NCBI RefSeq assembly: GCF_014077505.1
Contig: NZ_JACGWA010000004.1
Coordinates: 186,001 to 250,000, forward strand
Direction: 5' to 3'
Length of the DNA: 64,000 bases
From: Colwellia sp. BRX10-3
GTDB taxonomy: Bacteria > Pseudomonadota > Gammaproteobacteria > Enterobacterales > Alteromonadaceae
The notes under the pieces were generated by a model. The model ran no database searches, was not told the DNA's origin, and saw nothing but the letters and a program-made list of their open reading frames with translations. Both the position numbers and the translations under genes were made by a program. This document shows, one piece after another, positions 55,279 through 63,285 of the stretch; position 1 is the first letter of the stretch, and every line of letters begins with the position of its first letter.

Positions 55279-56359
55279 AGTTTTTCGTTGGCGCGACAGT
55301 TCTAGTTTCACCAACTTTCATTATCCACAATTCTTTGTCGGAAAATCCACTATCACGTCCCGCCTTCTTAAAGCGTATCGGAGGTTCAAACAATGGCTCA
55401 TCAGATAAACTACTAATTGTACCCCAGTGAGAAGAAATCAATGTCTTTGCCCGAACATCTATACCTATGGAGACAGCTTCCTCAGGAGTGATATGAGACA
55501 TCCACAATAACTCCCTTGGTTCATATGCTCCAATAGGTAAAATAGCAAAGTCAAAGGAGTCATATTTATCACCAATATAATTGAATATAGTTTTTGAGTA
55601 ACCTGTATCGCCAATAAAAAGAATACGTTTTTGGAAGCTTTCAATAACCCAAGAAGCCCATAGCGTTTCATTATGATCTGAGGTGCTTCGTGCAGAATCA
55701 TGAACATTAGGTTCCGCTGTAATGTCAATTCCTTCAACAGATACTGACTGCCCCCAATCTAATTCTGTCACCTTGCTATACCCTCGCTCGGTAAAAAAAG
55801 ACTTGAGCCCTAAAGGAACAACCACATTAATCTCATTTTTGTTTTTTAATTCCCTAACCGTTTTATCATCTAAGTGGTCATAATGATTATGTGAAACAAT
55901 CACTATATCAATAGAAGGTAATTTATTTATAGGTATGGGTAAATTTACAACTCTTCTTGGGCCTGCCCATGAAATAGGGCTGGCGCGTTTTGACAAAAAG
56001 GGATCTGTCAGAATTGTCACTCCGGAGGTTGTAATCAAAAAGCTTGCATGCCCCAACCAAGTAACACGATCGCTGGAAATTGAGTTTAAAAGTTGAAGAG
56101 ACTCTAACTCAGTTAGTTCATGTCCATCAGGAACATCAGGAACAAACAACGAACCCCATGCTCTTCGCATATAGAAAAAGATCCCTTTAGGTGCGGCAGT
56201 TTCCACAAATGGGTGGTTCTGATATCCCTTATTCGTATGATGTTGTGGCTTATTATCCGATGATATTTTCTTCGAGTATTCTGACGAGTCTGATGAGCAT
56301 ACAACTAATATAGCTAATACTAGAGTTATACAGATAAAAAATTTTATGTTGCTCATCAT
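55277..56359 (-). CDS. MBL-fold lipoprotein hydrolase, NAPE-PLD/UlaG-like (cassette gene)
   Basis: 360 residues. The signal peptide ends in ILVVC, a lipobox. GHASFLITTSGVTILTDPFLSKRAS opens the metallo-hydrolase fold, and the metal motif is VSHNHYDHLDD (H-x-H-x-D-H). FIGDTGYS, and HITPEEAVSIGIDVRA before ISSHWGT, supply the other ligands. Homologues cleave phosphodiesters such as N-acyl phosphatidylethanolamine, or act on cell-envelope lipids. Substrate here unknown. The TAA stop lies in the attC. Confidence 0.85.
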   Translation of the reverse strand: MMSNIKFFICITLVLAILVVCSSDSSEYSKKISSDNKPQHHTNKGYQNHPFVETAAPKGIFFYMRRAWGSLFVPDVPDGHELTELESLQLLNSISSDRVTWLGHASFLITTSGVTILTDPFLSKRASPISWAGPRRVVNLPIPINKLPSIDIVIVSHNHYDHLDDKTVRELKNKNEINVVVPLGLKSFFTERGYSKVTELDWGQSVSVEGIDITAEPNVHDSARSTSDHNETLWASWVIESFQKRILFIGDTGYSKTIFNYIGDKYDSFDFAILPIGAYEPRELLWMSHITPEEAVSIGIDVRAKTLISSHWGTISSLSDEPLFEPPIRFKKAGRDSGFSDKELWIMKVGETRTVAPTKN

Positions 56360-56372
56360 TTATCCCTAAAAC

Positions 56373-56399
56373 TAACGCTCGTTAATTGCTTGTTATGCA
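56373..56399 (-). repeat. truncated attC site (27 bp)
   Basis: TAACGCTCGTTAATT is joined to GCTTGTTATGC, with the whole centre missing. This is the shortest site of the array. Confidence 0.7.
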
Positions 56400-56415
56400 G
56401 AAAGAAACGCAATTT

Positions 56416-57558
56416 CTACTTTACACTTATTTCTAATAGTTCACTCATCATTTGCCTGCCAAAATCGACAAACTCACCTCCACCACTTGAAGTTAGCATA
56501 ACTACTCCGACATTATATTCTGGAGAAAATAAATACTCACAGCCATAACCATCTAAATCGCCACCATGAAACAATACTGTTTCAGAAAACAGAGGGAACT
56601 CATTGCGTGCTTCAAACATTCCAAGGCCATAACTTAGTCCTAGGTATATTTCTCCACCCTGAGTAAATTCTGTGTCATATTTTATTTGAGTTGAAATAAG
56701 CGGTGAAGTCACTCCGTTTTTACTGAATAACGAATATGCCTTCAGTTGTAACACCATAAGGCGAGCTAGATCATCAATACTTGAGTAAACACCCCCATGT
56801 GGCGCTAATAATCCCATATCCCACGGTTGAGTCACAACTTGACGATCGTCTTTTCTGTAAGGTAAAGCCATTTGAGTGTGCTTTTGGCTTTCAGATAAAT
56901 TTACCAAAGTATTTGAAAGGCTATATTTATCAGTAATATAATATTTAACTAATTCAGCATAACTTGTATTTGTCACCTTGCTCAACACATATCCAAGTAC
57001 AGCATAATTTAAATTTGAATATTCCCATTTTTCATTAACGGTAAAGCTTAATTTAATGGTTTTTAGCGCACTCAATAGCATTTTCTCATCATAACCACCT
57101 AAAAATGCATCACCATCGATCCTAGTGACGTTTTTAGGATAATTAGGCAAACCAGAACGATGTGTCATTAGGTGTTCAATTGTTAATGATTTAAGTTTTT
57201 CCATAGAGTCTTTTGAGAAAACATCGGGTAAAAGATCAATGACACGATCGGTAAGCTTCAGTTTCCCCTCATTTATTAGCTCTAAAGATATAATACTAGT
57301 TAATACTTTCGACTGAGAACCAATTTGAAATAACGTCTTGGAATTTATTGCTTGCTTGGTTTTTCTGTCTCTTACACCTACCCCTGAAATAAATACCACT
57401 TTTCCTTGTTGAATTATGCCAACTGCCAATGCAGGAACATCTTCTTTAGCCATAAATTCTTTAATTTGTTGTTCAATTTTAAGCTTATCCACCAGAGTAA
57501 CCTCAGCGAATACCGATGGAATAAGAAATAAAGACAGGAAAGCTATTTTTTTTATCAT
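56416..57558 (-). CDS. serine beta-lactamase-fold hydrolase, secreted (cassette gene)
   Basis: 380 residues with a signal peptide ending SVFA (residue 18). S81-Q-S-K84 is the nucleophile motif, Y180-S-N the second, and FHGGDLDGYG the HxG box near residue 335. The class C beta-lactamase/esterase family includes D-aminopeptidases and esterases, so resistance cannot be inferred. It is about as long as AmpC but lacks KTG. Confidence 0.87.
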   Translation of the reverse strand: MIKKIAFLSLFLIPSVFAEVTLVDKLKIEQQIKEFMAKEDVPALAVGIIQQGKVVFISGVGVRDRKTKQAINSKTLFQIGSQSKVLTSIISLELINEGKLKLTDRVIDLLPDVFSKDSMEKLKSLTIEHLMTHRSGLPNYPKNVTRIDGDAFLGGYDEKMLLSALKTIKLSFTVNEKWEYSNLNYAVLGYVLSKVTNTSYAELVKYYITDKYSLSNTLVNLSESQKHTQMALPYRKDDRQVVTQPWDMGLLAPHGGVYSSIDDLARLMVLQLKAYSLFSKNGVTSPLISTQIKYDTEFTQGGEIYLGLSYGLGMFEARNEFPLFSETVLFHGGDLDGYGCEYLFSPEYNVGVVMLTSSGGGEFVDFGRQMMSELLEISVK

Positions 57559-57611
57559 AATTTATCTCGTTTTAATAACATGCGACTATTGCCAAGTCAT
57601 AATTTTCTGCA

Positions 57612-57703
57612 TAACGCCCCAATAAGGGGCTGAGTAATAGTTGGCTAAAATGTTCGAGGAACGAAGCGCAGCCAAGTGTCCCGCTTGATTGACTTGTTAT
57701 GTG
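57612..57703 (-). repeat. attC site
   Basis: A complete example: TAACGCCCCAATAAGGGGC, AGTTGGCTAAAATG, CGAAGCGCAGCCAA, then GACTTGTTATG. The TAA stop of the VOC gene is inside it. Confidence 0.9.
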
Positions 57704-58056
57704 CTAGATAGGCACCATACTGCGAATTCATTACCGCTAGGCTCAATAAAGTGAAAACGACTACCACCAGGAAATGAGAAAATTGAAGTAGATATTTTAC
57801 CACCACACGATTCAACAGTTGATTGAGCTTGCTCTAAATCTTCCGTTAGCAATACAAGCAAAGCAGCACCCTTTGAAGCTAATGACGTTAAATCAGACTT
57901 GTAGAAGCCACCGTCCAAGCCCACATCAGTAAAAGAAGTATATTCGTCACCGTAATCGGTGAAAACCCAACCAAATGCATCTTCGAAGAATTTCTTTGTA
58001 GCTAAAATATCTTTAGCAGGTAACTCTACATAATTTAATTTTAAATTCTTCGGCAT
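57697..58056 (-). CDS. VOC family (glyoxalase/dioxygenase fold) protein (cassette gene)
   Basis: 119 residues forming one vicinal-oxygen-chelate unit. LNYVELPAKDILATKKFFEDAFGW is the first beta-alpha half, and GSRFHFIEPSGNEFAVW is the typical C-terminal strand with the metal-binding glutamate. It may be a lyase, dioxygenase or binding protein. VOC proteins are frequent in cassettes. Last codons run into the attC for the stop. Confidence 0.88.
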   Translation of the reverse strand: MPKNLKLNYVELPAKDILATKKFFEDAFGWVFTDYGDEYTSFTDVGLDGGFYKSDLTSLASKGAALLVLLTEDLEQAQSTVESCGGKISTSIFSFPGGSRFHFIEPSGNEFAVWCLSST

Positions 58057-58077
58057 AACCTAAATCCTTTTGGCGCA

Positions 58078-58137
58078 TAACGATTTGGGTAAGACGCGCG
58101 TTGCTTTTTCGCGTCGCTCTTGACCCGCTTGTTATGT
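58078..58137 (-). repeat. short attC site of a different type
   Basis: TAACGATTTGGGTAAGACGCG ... CGCGTCGCTCTTGACCCGCTTGTTATG, about 60 bp. ACGCG and CGCGT form the inner stem. It lacks the TTGGCTAAAAT core, so this cassette probably came from another integron. Confidence 0.75.
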
Positions 58138-58139
58138 TG

Positions 58140-58745
58140 CTACGCAAACCTGTTTTTAATAATCACTTCATCTAGCTCTAATTGGCCCGGTCGAGGCCAC
58201 GGCTCCTTTGTTCCCTTGCCAATTGCAACAAACATTGCAATCACATGATCATCAGGAAGGTGAATAAGTTCTGCTACTTTTTCGAAATCAAAACCATCCA
58301 TTGGGCATGAGTCATATCCCATCGATTTTGCGGTAAGCATTAATGTTTGTGCGGATATACCACAAGATCTCATTGCCTCATCTCTCTGAACCTGATCTTT
58401 GCCTCGATAGTAATCATCGATAGCTGGGAGCATAAATTCCTGAACCTCTTTTGGGGCATTAATCCAGTATCGATCAGGCTGCTTTTCCCATGACTTCAGG
58501 TCAGCACATAAAACAATGAATAACGACGCATCTGTCACCTGTGCTTGATCCCATGACACCTCCCTAATTTGTGTTCTTAACTCCTGGTCAGTTACCACAA
58601 CATAGCGCCAATTTTGAATATTGAACGCAGTAGGAGAAAGCACTGCCAAAGACAGAAACTCATTTACTTCTTCTTCGGTCATACTGTGGCTTGCATCAAA
58701 ATGTTTAACCGCTCGACGTGAACGTATTGCATCTGTTGTCTTCAT
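58140..58745 (-). CDS. nitroreductase family protein (cassette gene)
   Basis: 201 residues. RSRRAVKHFDASH is the FMN-phosphate site, SPTAFNIQNWRYVVV the flavin-contact segment, and MGYDSCPMDGFDFEKVAEL the hallmark of NfnB/YdgI-type enzymes. It reduces quinones or nitro compounds with NAD(P)H. AGAAAT precedes the ATG. Its attC is unlike its neighbours', which points to separate origin. Confidence 0.9.
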   Translation of the reverse strand: MKTTDAIRSRRAVKHFDASHSMTEEEVNEFLSLAVLSPTAFNIQNWRYVVVTDQELRTQIREVSWDQAQVTDASLFIVLCADLKSWEKQPDRYWINAPKEVQEFMLPAIDDYYRGKDQVQRDEAMRSCGISAQTLMLTAKSMGYDSCPMDGFDFEKVAELIHLPDDHVIAMFVAIGKGTKEPWPRPGQLELDEVIIKNRFA

Positions 58746-58771
58746 GCTATTTCTCCGATTTATTTAAAAAC

Positions 58772-58868
58772 ATATCCCCTGCTATGGGGTAATTTATTGT
58801 TGGCTAAAATATTGAACGAAGAGAAACAGCCAACTGTAAATTTTCTCTTTTGAGCGCCTTGTTATATG
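58772..58868 (-). repeat. attC site with altered left end
   Basis: The left outer box is altered (ATATCCCCTGCTATGGGG), but GTTGGCTAAAATATTGAACG, ACAGCCAACTGT and CCTTGTTATATGC are intact. The TAA stop of the next gene is inside. Confidence 0.8.
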
Positions 58869-59182
58869 CTAACACTCACTGAAACAGCAACAGTAATTCC
58901 AAGAAGCTGAGATAAAATTAATTTTAAACAATAAACTGCTAAAACTTTACGTTTGTAAAACCAAAAATATAAGCCAAAGAGCAAGTTGATAAATAACAAC
59001 AGCAACGCTATTACACCATAGCTTAAAGCGCCAACAGAGCCTATAACAGAATCAAGTTCGGAGTATTTAGTTTGAGAAATAAATTCGATGAATGAATGTA
59101 ATATAGGGATAGTAAAAGCTTCTAATGCAAAAAACAAAAATACAAAACCAATGATTATATATTGGACAATTTTATTTAGCAC
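58862..59182 (-). CDS. small three-helix membrane protein (cassette gene)
   Basis: 106 residues. Three hydrophobic segments (about 7-30, 48-75 and 83-104) with the basic YKRK loop between the last two. No family recognised. GGAGGC lies before the ATG. The stop is formed by the attC. Confidence 0.6.
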   Translation of the reverse strand: MLNKIVQYIIIGFVFLFFALEAFTIPILHSFIEFISQTKYSELDSVIGSVGALSYGVIALLLLFINLLFGLYFWFYKRKVLAVYCLKLILSQLLGITVAVSVSVSI

Positions 59183-59199
59183 GATGCCTCCTTGGCTTA

Positions 59200-59296
59200 T
59201 AACGCCTTACTAAGCGGCGCGAAATAGTTGGCTAAAATTGCGAGGAACGAGCGCTAGCTAACTGTTTCGCGTTCGTTTGAGTAACTTGTTATATGC
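59200..59296 (-). repeat. attC site
   Basis: TAACGCCTTACTAAGCGGC, GTTGGCTAAAATTGCGAGG, GCTAGCTAACTG, AACTTGTTATATGC. Confidence 0.88.
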
Positions 59297-59299
59297 AAA

Positions 59300-59653
59300 T
59301 TACCTAAATAAACCAAGCACTTCTTCACCGTTAAAGCTAACACTTAGTTTATTACAGCTTTTAGATGCTATTTTGACGTTAACAAATGAATCTTCCGCGG
59401 CACTATACATTTTTGCATTCCAAGTGTTTTCTGTTGAACCTTGAGTAACGCTTTTTAAAGCCACTAGTCCGATCGATTCTGAATTGTTTTCATGTGAGTG
59501 AACCGATATTTCGGCTTTATTTAAATCTATAAAAAGTTTAGCTGGCTTAGCTGAGTGATTCCAAACGCCAGAAATATCACACTCATTACTTTTAGCCGCG
59601 GTTGAAAAAAGAGTAACTAAAAGAATAGAGCTTAAAACTATCAGCTTGTACAT
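59300..59653 (-). CDS. secreted protein of unknown function (cassette gene)
   Basis: 117 residues with a signal peptide (cleavage near TAAKS, residue 22). The mature domain starts NECDISGVWNHSAKPAKLFIDL and contains three cysteines, suggesting a small beta-rich lipocalin-like fold. Function not known. AGGATACTC precedes the ATG. Confidence 0.55.
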   Translation of the reverse strand: MYKLIVLSSILLVTLFSTAAKSNECDISGVWNHSAKPAKLFIDLNKAEISVHSHENNSESIGLVALKSVTQGSTENTWNAKMYSAAEDSFVNVKIASKSCNKLSVSFNGEEVLGLFR

Positions 59654-59669
59654 GAGTATCCTTTGTATG

Positions 59670-59767
59670 TAACGCCTCGTTAAGAGGCAAATAATTGTTG
59701 GTTAAAATAAGCGACGCAGGAGCAAAAAACAACTGTACTTTGTCCTTGTTTAACAGCTTGTTAGCTA
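59670..59767 (-). repeat. attC site
   Basis: TAACGCCTCGTTAAGAGGC, GTTGGTTAAAATAAGCGACG, AACAACTGT, CAGCTTGTTAGC. The stop TAA of the hydrolase gene lies in it. Confidence 0.88.
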
Positions 59768-60417
59768 CTCTTACCTTTTATCCAACGCTTAACAGGAATG
59801 ACCCACTCAGGTATTGGTCTATAAAAAGCACCATGCTCTTTACCTGTGGAAATAGAAATTTCTTCGAATGATTTAAGGTTAACACTTCTATCTTGGAGCT
59901 TTTTACATGTACTAGCACCGTCAGTTGTTTCGTAAACGGACAAAAAAGCACCATTAATTTTAATGTCAGAATATTTATTTGTAACAATACGTCCACATCC
60001 AGCTAAAAGAACTGTATTAACGGGAGTTTCTTCCAAATAATGAGAGGTTAAACTAGTAATAAAAGCTCCACGAGAAAAACCTATAATGGTTATATGATTA
60101 GCATCTACTCCACTCTTTATTAACTCTCTAACATTGTTAGCTAAAGCTACAGCATGCTTAAAGGGATCTGTACCTTCGGAACGGTGATATGCGATCAAAT
60201 TATATTCGCTGTCAGACAATGATTCTTTTATCGCAGGAAACTCATAAACTCCCCACCTTTCATTTTTTGGAGTAGGATTCGTGCCTTCGACAATAAATCC
60301 ATGCGAATAAAATACATATTTTTCATTCGCATTAATTTGATCAGGAAATTTATCGTAAATATCTCCGCCAAAAGATATTGACGAAAAAAGTATACTTATT
60401 AATACTGAAAATTTGAT
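59761..60417 (-). CDS. secreted alpha/beta hydrolase with apparent ATC start (cassette gene)
   Basis: Read from 60417 it gives 218 residues with a clear signal peptide (KFSVLISILFSSISFGG) and an alpha/beta hydrolase fold. YSHGF (38-42) gives the oxyanion hole, GFSRG with S115 the nucleophile, and EHGAFY a candidate histidine. AGGAG sits 7 nt before the ATC codon at 60417-60415. No ATG, GTG or TTG is in frame until 60219, which would cut off the signal peptide and oxyanion hole. So the natural start is ATC, or ATG mutated to ATC. The substrate is unknown. Confidence 0.7.
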   Translation of the reverse strand: MKFSVLISILFSSISFGGDIYDKFPDQINANEKYVFYSHGFIVEGTNPTPKNERWGVYEFPAIKESLSDSEYNLIAYHRSEGTDPFKHAVALANNVRELIKSGVDANHITIIGFSRGAFITSLTSHYLEETPVNTVLLAGCGRIVTNKYSDIKINGAFLSVYETTDGASTCKKLQDRSVNLKSFEEISISTGKEHGAFYRPIPEWVIPVKRWIKGKSS

Positions 60418-60436
60418 ATTGACTCTCCTGAGTAGC

Positions 60437-60535
60437 TAACGCCCCAATAAGAGGCGGATAATAGTTTGTTAAAATAGTGAAGCGAAGCGAAACGGAGTAA
60501 ACTGTTAGCCGTCCTGCTTGATTGCCTCGCTAGCT
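60437..60535 (-). repeat. attC site with altered right end
   Basis: TAACGCCCCAATAAGAGGC, GTTTGTTAAAATAGTGAAGCG, AAACTGTTAGCC. The right end reads CTCGCTAGC where CTTGTTAGC is expected. Confidence 0.82.
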
Positions 60536-60536
60536 T

Positions 60537-61124
60537 CTACTCTGCTGTATAGTTAACTAATTCTTCTAGATACAAAAAATCATTTTGTATCTGGGTTAGC
60601 TTAATAAATGTTTTTAATCTAGGTGCATATAAATGGATATCTTCTGTATCAGCACTGTAACCATTGGAGTTCGTTATTTTACCTTTGTATTTAATGGTAT
60701 AAGCCATAAAAGTTCCTGCTTGTACTGTTTCTTCTTTAAATGACAGAACCTCAGCATCTTGGATGGTTGAACCCTCTGTACCATCTTCACTTTTCCAGTT
60801 TTGCTCAAATGTCCATTTTTTGCCTACTTGCAAGGGCCAACTATACCGAGGTGTTTTGCTCTCTACGGGTTTAACAATATCTGCTAATGGAATGGTTTTA
60901 TGTTGAGTTACCATTTTTAGAACGCCATTTTGGCTGATTATTTGTTTAGTATCTTTTCCTTCTGAACGTATTTCACCTGCCGTTGTTACGCCTTTATATT
61001 TCCAAATCCATTTCTCACCATCTTTATAGTCTGCCAGAGCTGGCTGTTGTGAGAAATCAGTTTCAGCTAACGCACCTGTGGTCAATAGAGTGCCCAAAAT
61101 TACAAATGCAATTCCTTTTTTCAT
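60537..61124 (-). CDS. secreted protein of unknown function (cassette gene)
   Basis: 195 residues with a signal peptide ending GALA (residue 20). The mature part is beta-rich, with PLQVGKKWTFEQNW, EETVQAGTFMAYTIKYKGK and a terminal FLYLEELVNY. This resembles secreted single-domain proteins of the DUF3108 or lipocalin-like kind, but no family can be named. AAGGAAT lies 8 nt before the ATG. Confidence 0.6.
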   Translation of the reverse strand: MKKGIAFVILGTLLTTGALAETDFSQQPALADYKDGEKWIWKYKGVTTAGEIRSEGKDTKQIISQNGVLKMVTQHKTIPLADIVKPVESKTPRYSWPLQVGKKWTFEQNWKSEDGTEGSTIQDAEVLSFKEETVQAGTFMAYTIKYKGKITNSNGYSADTEDIHLYAPRLKTFIKLTQIQNDFLYLEELVNYTAE

Positions 61125-61170
61125 TTTTTATTCCTTAAGTTAATTGAATACTACAGTTTGATTTTAAAGC

Positions 61171-61267
61171 TAACGCCCTAATAACAGGCAAAAAATTGTT
61201 TGCTAAAATGTTAAGGAACGAAAACAGCAAACTGTTTTTTGTCCTTGTTTATTAGCTTGTTAGTTGC
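61171..61267 (-). repeat. attC site
   Basis: TAACGCCCTAATAACAGGC, GTTTGCTAAAATGTTAAGGAACG, AGCAAACTGTT, TAGCTTGTTAG. Confidence 0.88.
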
Positions 61268-61309
61268 CAATTACTCTAAATTTTCGATTGCTAAAATTAC
61301 ATTGTCATC

Positions 61310-61672
61310 CTATTCTCTAACCCATACATTGGAACCTTTCTTGAAAAGAACGACTCTTTCCATTAAATCCCCAGAAAATGAACAACTTGTACTGGATTGG
61401 TAAATTTTATCTGCAACCCCTTTTAGCGATCGCTCTGTAATTAATCTAACACTTTTTTGAACTGGTATAGAAATGCGAAATTCAATTAATTCGCTTTCTT
61501 CGTTATCATTTAGCAAACCAGCCTCTGCTTCTGAGGCAAAGATACCTGTTACATAAGCAATTGCAACAACGTCAGCTTCAGCTACTTCCTTTTCAAAATC
61601 AAAAGGCGCTGGTCTGCATGCCAATGCAGGGAAACAAATGATGAAGAGTAAAAATGTTAGAATCGAACGCAT
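61310..61672 (-). CDS. secreted protein of unknown function (cassette gene)
   Basis: 120 residues from ATG 61672, chosen because AAGGA lies 5 nt upstream; the longer TTG frame to 61687 would put that site inside the gene. A signal peptide (RSILTFLLFIICFPALA) ends just before CRPAPFDF, so Cys may be lipidated or disulfide-bonded. A second cysteine follows near residue 103 (STSCSFSGD). Soluble beta-rich domain after that. No family recognised. Confidence 0.55.
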   Translation of the reverse strand: MRSILTFLLFIICFPALACRPAPFDFEKEVAEADVVAIAYVTGIFASEAEAGLLNDNEESELIEFRISIPVQKSVRLITERSLKGVADKIYQSSTSCSFSGDLMERVVLFKKGSNVWVRE

Positions 61673-61688
61673 AATCTTCCTTGGCAAC

Positions 61689-61777
61689 TAACGCCCTGTT
61701 AAGGGGCAAATTGTAGTTGGCTAAAATGTGAAGCGAAGCGGAACCAGCCAACTGTTAAAAGTCCTGCTTGAATGTCT
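61689..61777 (-). repeat. attC site, left part, interrupted by the IS
   Basis: TAACGCCCTGTTAAGGGGC, GTTGGCTAAAATGTGAAGCG, CCAGCCAACTGTT, CTTGAATGTCT. Joined to TGTTATATGC at 63316-63325, it gives a complete site ending GTCTTGTTATATGC. It belongs to the cassette gene at 63328-63615. Confidence 0.9.
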
Positions 61778-61792
61778 TATAGTTCGACCAAG

Positions 61793-61977
61793 CCACCTAA
61801 TTTACTAAAGTAACTTACTATTAGATTAGGTGGAACATGCTTCTGTTGGTTACGAATATTGAACGGCAAACATCCAATGTTTCTAACAAGACGTTCGAAC
61901 CAACAGAGCAACTCATTTCAAAACGCATACTCAGGGATTGCCTACCACGACTATCTATAAGACCTGCGAGAAATGAG
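61793..61977 (+). ncRNA. candidate bridge RNA (seekRNA) of the IS110 element
   Basis: Three hairpins in a row. A leading one pairs CCACCTAAT (61793) with ATTAGGTGG (61833). The target loop has stem 61842-61856/61894-61907, TCTGTTGGTT with AACCAACAGA plus CGAA/TTCG. The donor loop has stem 61912-61919/61970-61977, CTCATTTC with GAAATGAG, and inner CGCA/TGCG. Target-loop guides: TTGAACG (61859) matches the left flank TTGAATG in 6 of 7, and TAACAAGAC (61884) is the exact complement of GTCTTGTTA in the restored attC. Donor-loop guides: CTCAGGG (61930) equals the right end of the IS (63304-63310), and CTATAAGAC (61955) is the exact complement of the left junction GTCTTATAG (61774-61782). Confidence 0.85.
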
Positions 61978-62022
61978 ATTTAAGCACATTCCACTTGTAA
62001 CTTTACGCGCAGGAGCTGCAAA

Positions 62023-63285
62023 ATGAAAGCATATAACATTGATAATTTCGCTGCCTTAATCGGCATTGATTGGGCAGATAAAAAACATGATATCTGTGAA
62101 CACCCTAACCACACCGATAAATACCACTACTCCATTATTAAGTGTAAACCCGAAGCGCTACATGAATGGGCAATGAGCCTTAAAAAGCGTTACCCAAATC
62201 AACAAATCGCTGTGGCCTGTGAACTTAAAAAAGGACCTATTATTTATGCACTAGCCAAATATAATCATATTACCTTATTCACCATTAATCCCTCTACAGT
62301 CGCTAAATATCGTAAGGCTTTTACCCCAAGTGGTGCGAAAGACGACCCTACTGATGCCTTGATACAAGTAGAAATCCTCACCCTACACATGGCTAAACTC
62401 ACCGCTATTGAACCCGAAACACCCGCGATGCGCTCACTCACACAGTTGGTTGAATATCGACGGAACTTGGTGCAAGACAGCGTAGATTTATCCAATAAAA
62501 TAACAGCTACACTAAAGAATTACTACCCACAAGCACTTGAATGGTTTAAAGAAAAAGACACCTTTATCTTCTGTGACTTCATCAGTAAATGGTCATCTCT
62601 TGCCAAAGTTAAAAGAGTAAAAAAACAAACGCTATTAGATTTTTTTAACAGTCATAACTCACATTACGCCCATGTGAATGACGCGCGTATTTTAAGTATC
62701 AAAAGTGCGATGCCATTAACCGAAGACGTCGGCGTAATAGAGCCAAACAAGCTATTAGTGGAAGTGCTTATCGCACAATTCAGAGTCTTGCTAAAGGGAA
62801 TTGAGTCGTTAGATATAGCGATAAAAGATGCCTATAAAGTGCAAGATGATAAAGTTATTTTTGATAGTTTCCCTGGTGCAGGTCCACAACTTGCGCCACG
62901 ATTATTAGTGGCATTGGGCAGTAATAGAGATCGTTATGATGATGCGTCTGAGCTACAGAAATATGCGGGTATTGCGCCTGTAATTGAACGTAGCGGTAAG
63001 AAAATGTGGACACATTGGCGGTACAGTTGTCCTACTTTTTTAAGGCAAACGTTTGTTGAATGGGCTGGTTTTTCGATACGCTATTCATTCTGGGCAAAGG
63101 CTTATTATGAGCAACAAAAAAGTAAAGGTAAACCACATAACAGCATAATAAGATCGCTTGCTTTCAAGTGGATAAGAATAATATTTAGGTGCTGGAAAAC
63201 AAGTACGCCCTACGATGAATCAAAATACTTGGAAGCATTAAAACGAAGAGGCTCACCACTGTTAAAATTTGCAATAAATAGCTAA
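62023..63285 (+). CDS. IS110-family transposase/recombinase (DEDD and serine)
   Basis: 420 residues, longer than the usual 320-350. The RuvC-like N-terminal domain shows ALIGIDWADKKHD (D16), VACELKKGPII with a glutamate and GAKDDPTDALI with the later aspartates. A helical linker follows. The C-terminal Tnp domain has FDSFPGAGPQLAPRLLVALG, ELQKYAGIAPVIERSGKKMW, which holds the proposed catalytic serine, and a basic tail. The enzyme would insert the element by RNA-guided recombination without transposon ends. AGGAG lies 8 nt before the ATG. Confidence 0.93.
   Translation: MKAYNIDNFAALIGIDWADKKHDICEHPNHTDKYHYSIIKCKPEALHEWAMSLKKRYPNQQIAVACELKKGPIIYALAKYNHITLFTINPSTVAKYRKAFTPSGAKDDPTDALIQVEILTLHMAKLTAIEPETPAMRSLTQLVEYRRNLVQDSVDLSNKITATLKNYYPQALEWFKEKDTFIFCDFISKWSSLAKVKRVKKQTLLDFFNSHNSHYAHVNDARILSIKSAMPLTEDVGVIEPNKLLVEVLIAQFRVLLKGIESLDIAIKDAYKVQDDKVIFDSFPGAGPQLAPRLLVALGSNRDRYDDASELQKYAGIAPVIERSGKKMWTHWRYSCPTFLRQTFVEWAGFSIRYSFWAKAYYEQQKSKGKPHNSIIRSLAFKWIRIIFRCWKTSTPYDESKYLEALKRRGSPLLKFAINS

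Noticed and set aside
52971-57558. Antibiotic resistance genes in the integron
   Set aside because: The two beta-lactamase-fold proteins lack the KTG motif, and the GNAT, VOC and MBL cassettes do not show the signatures of known resistance enzymes.
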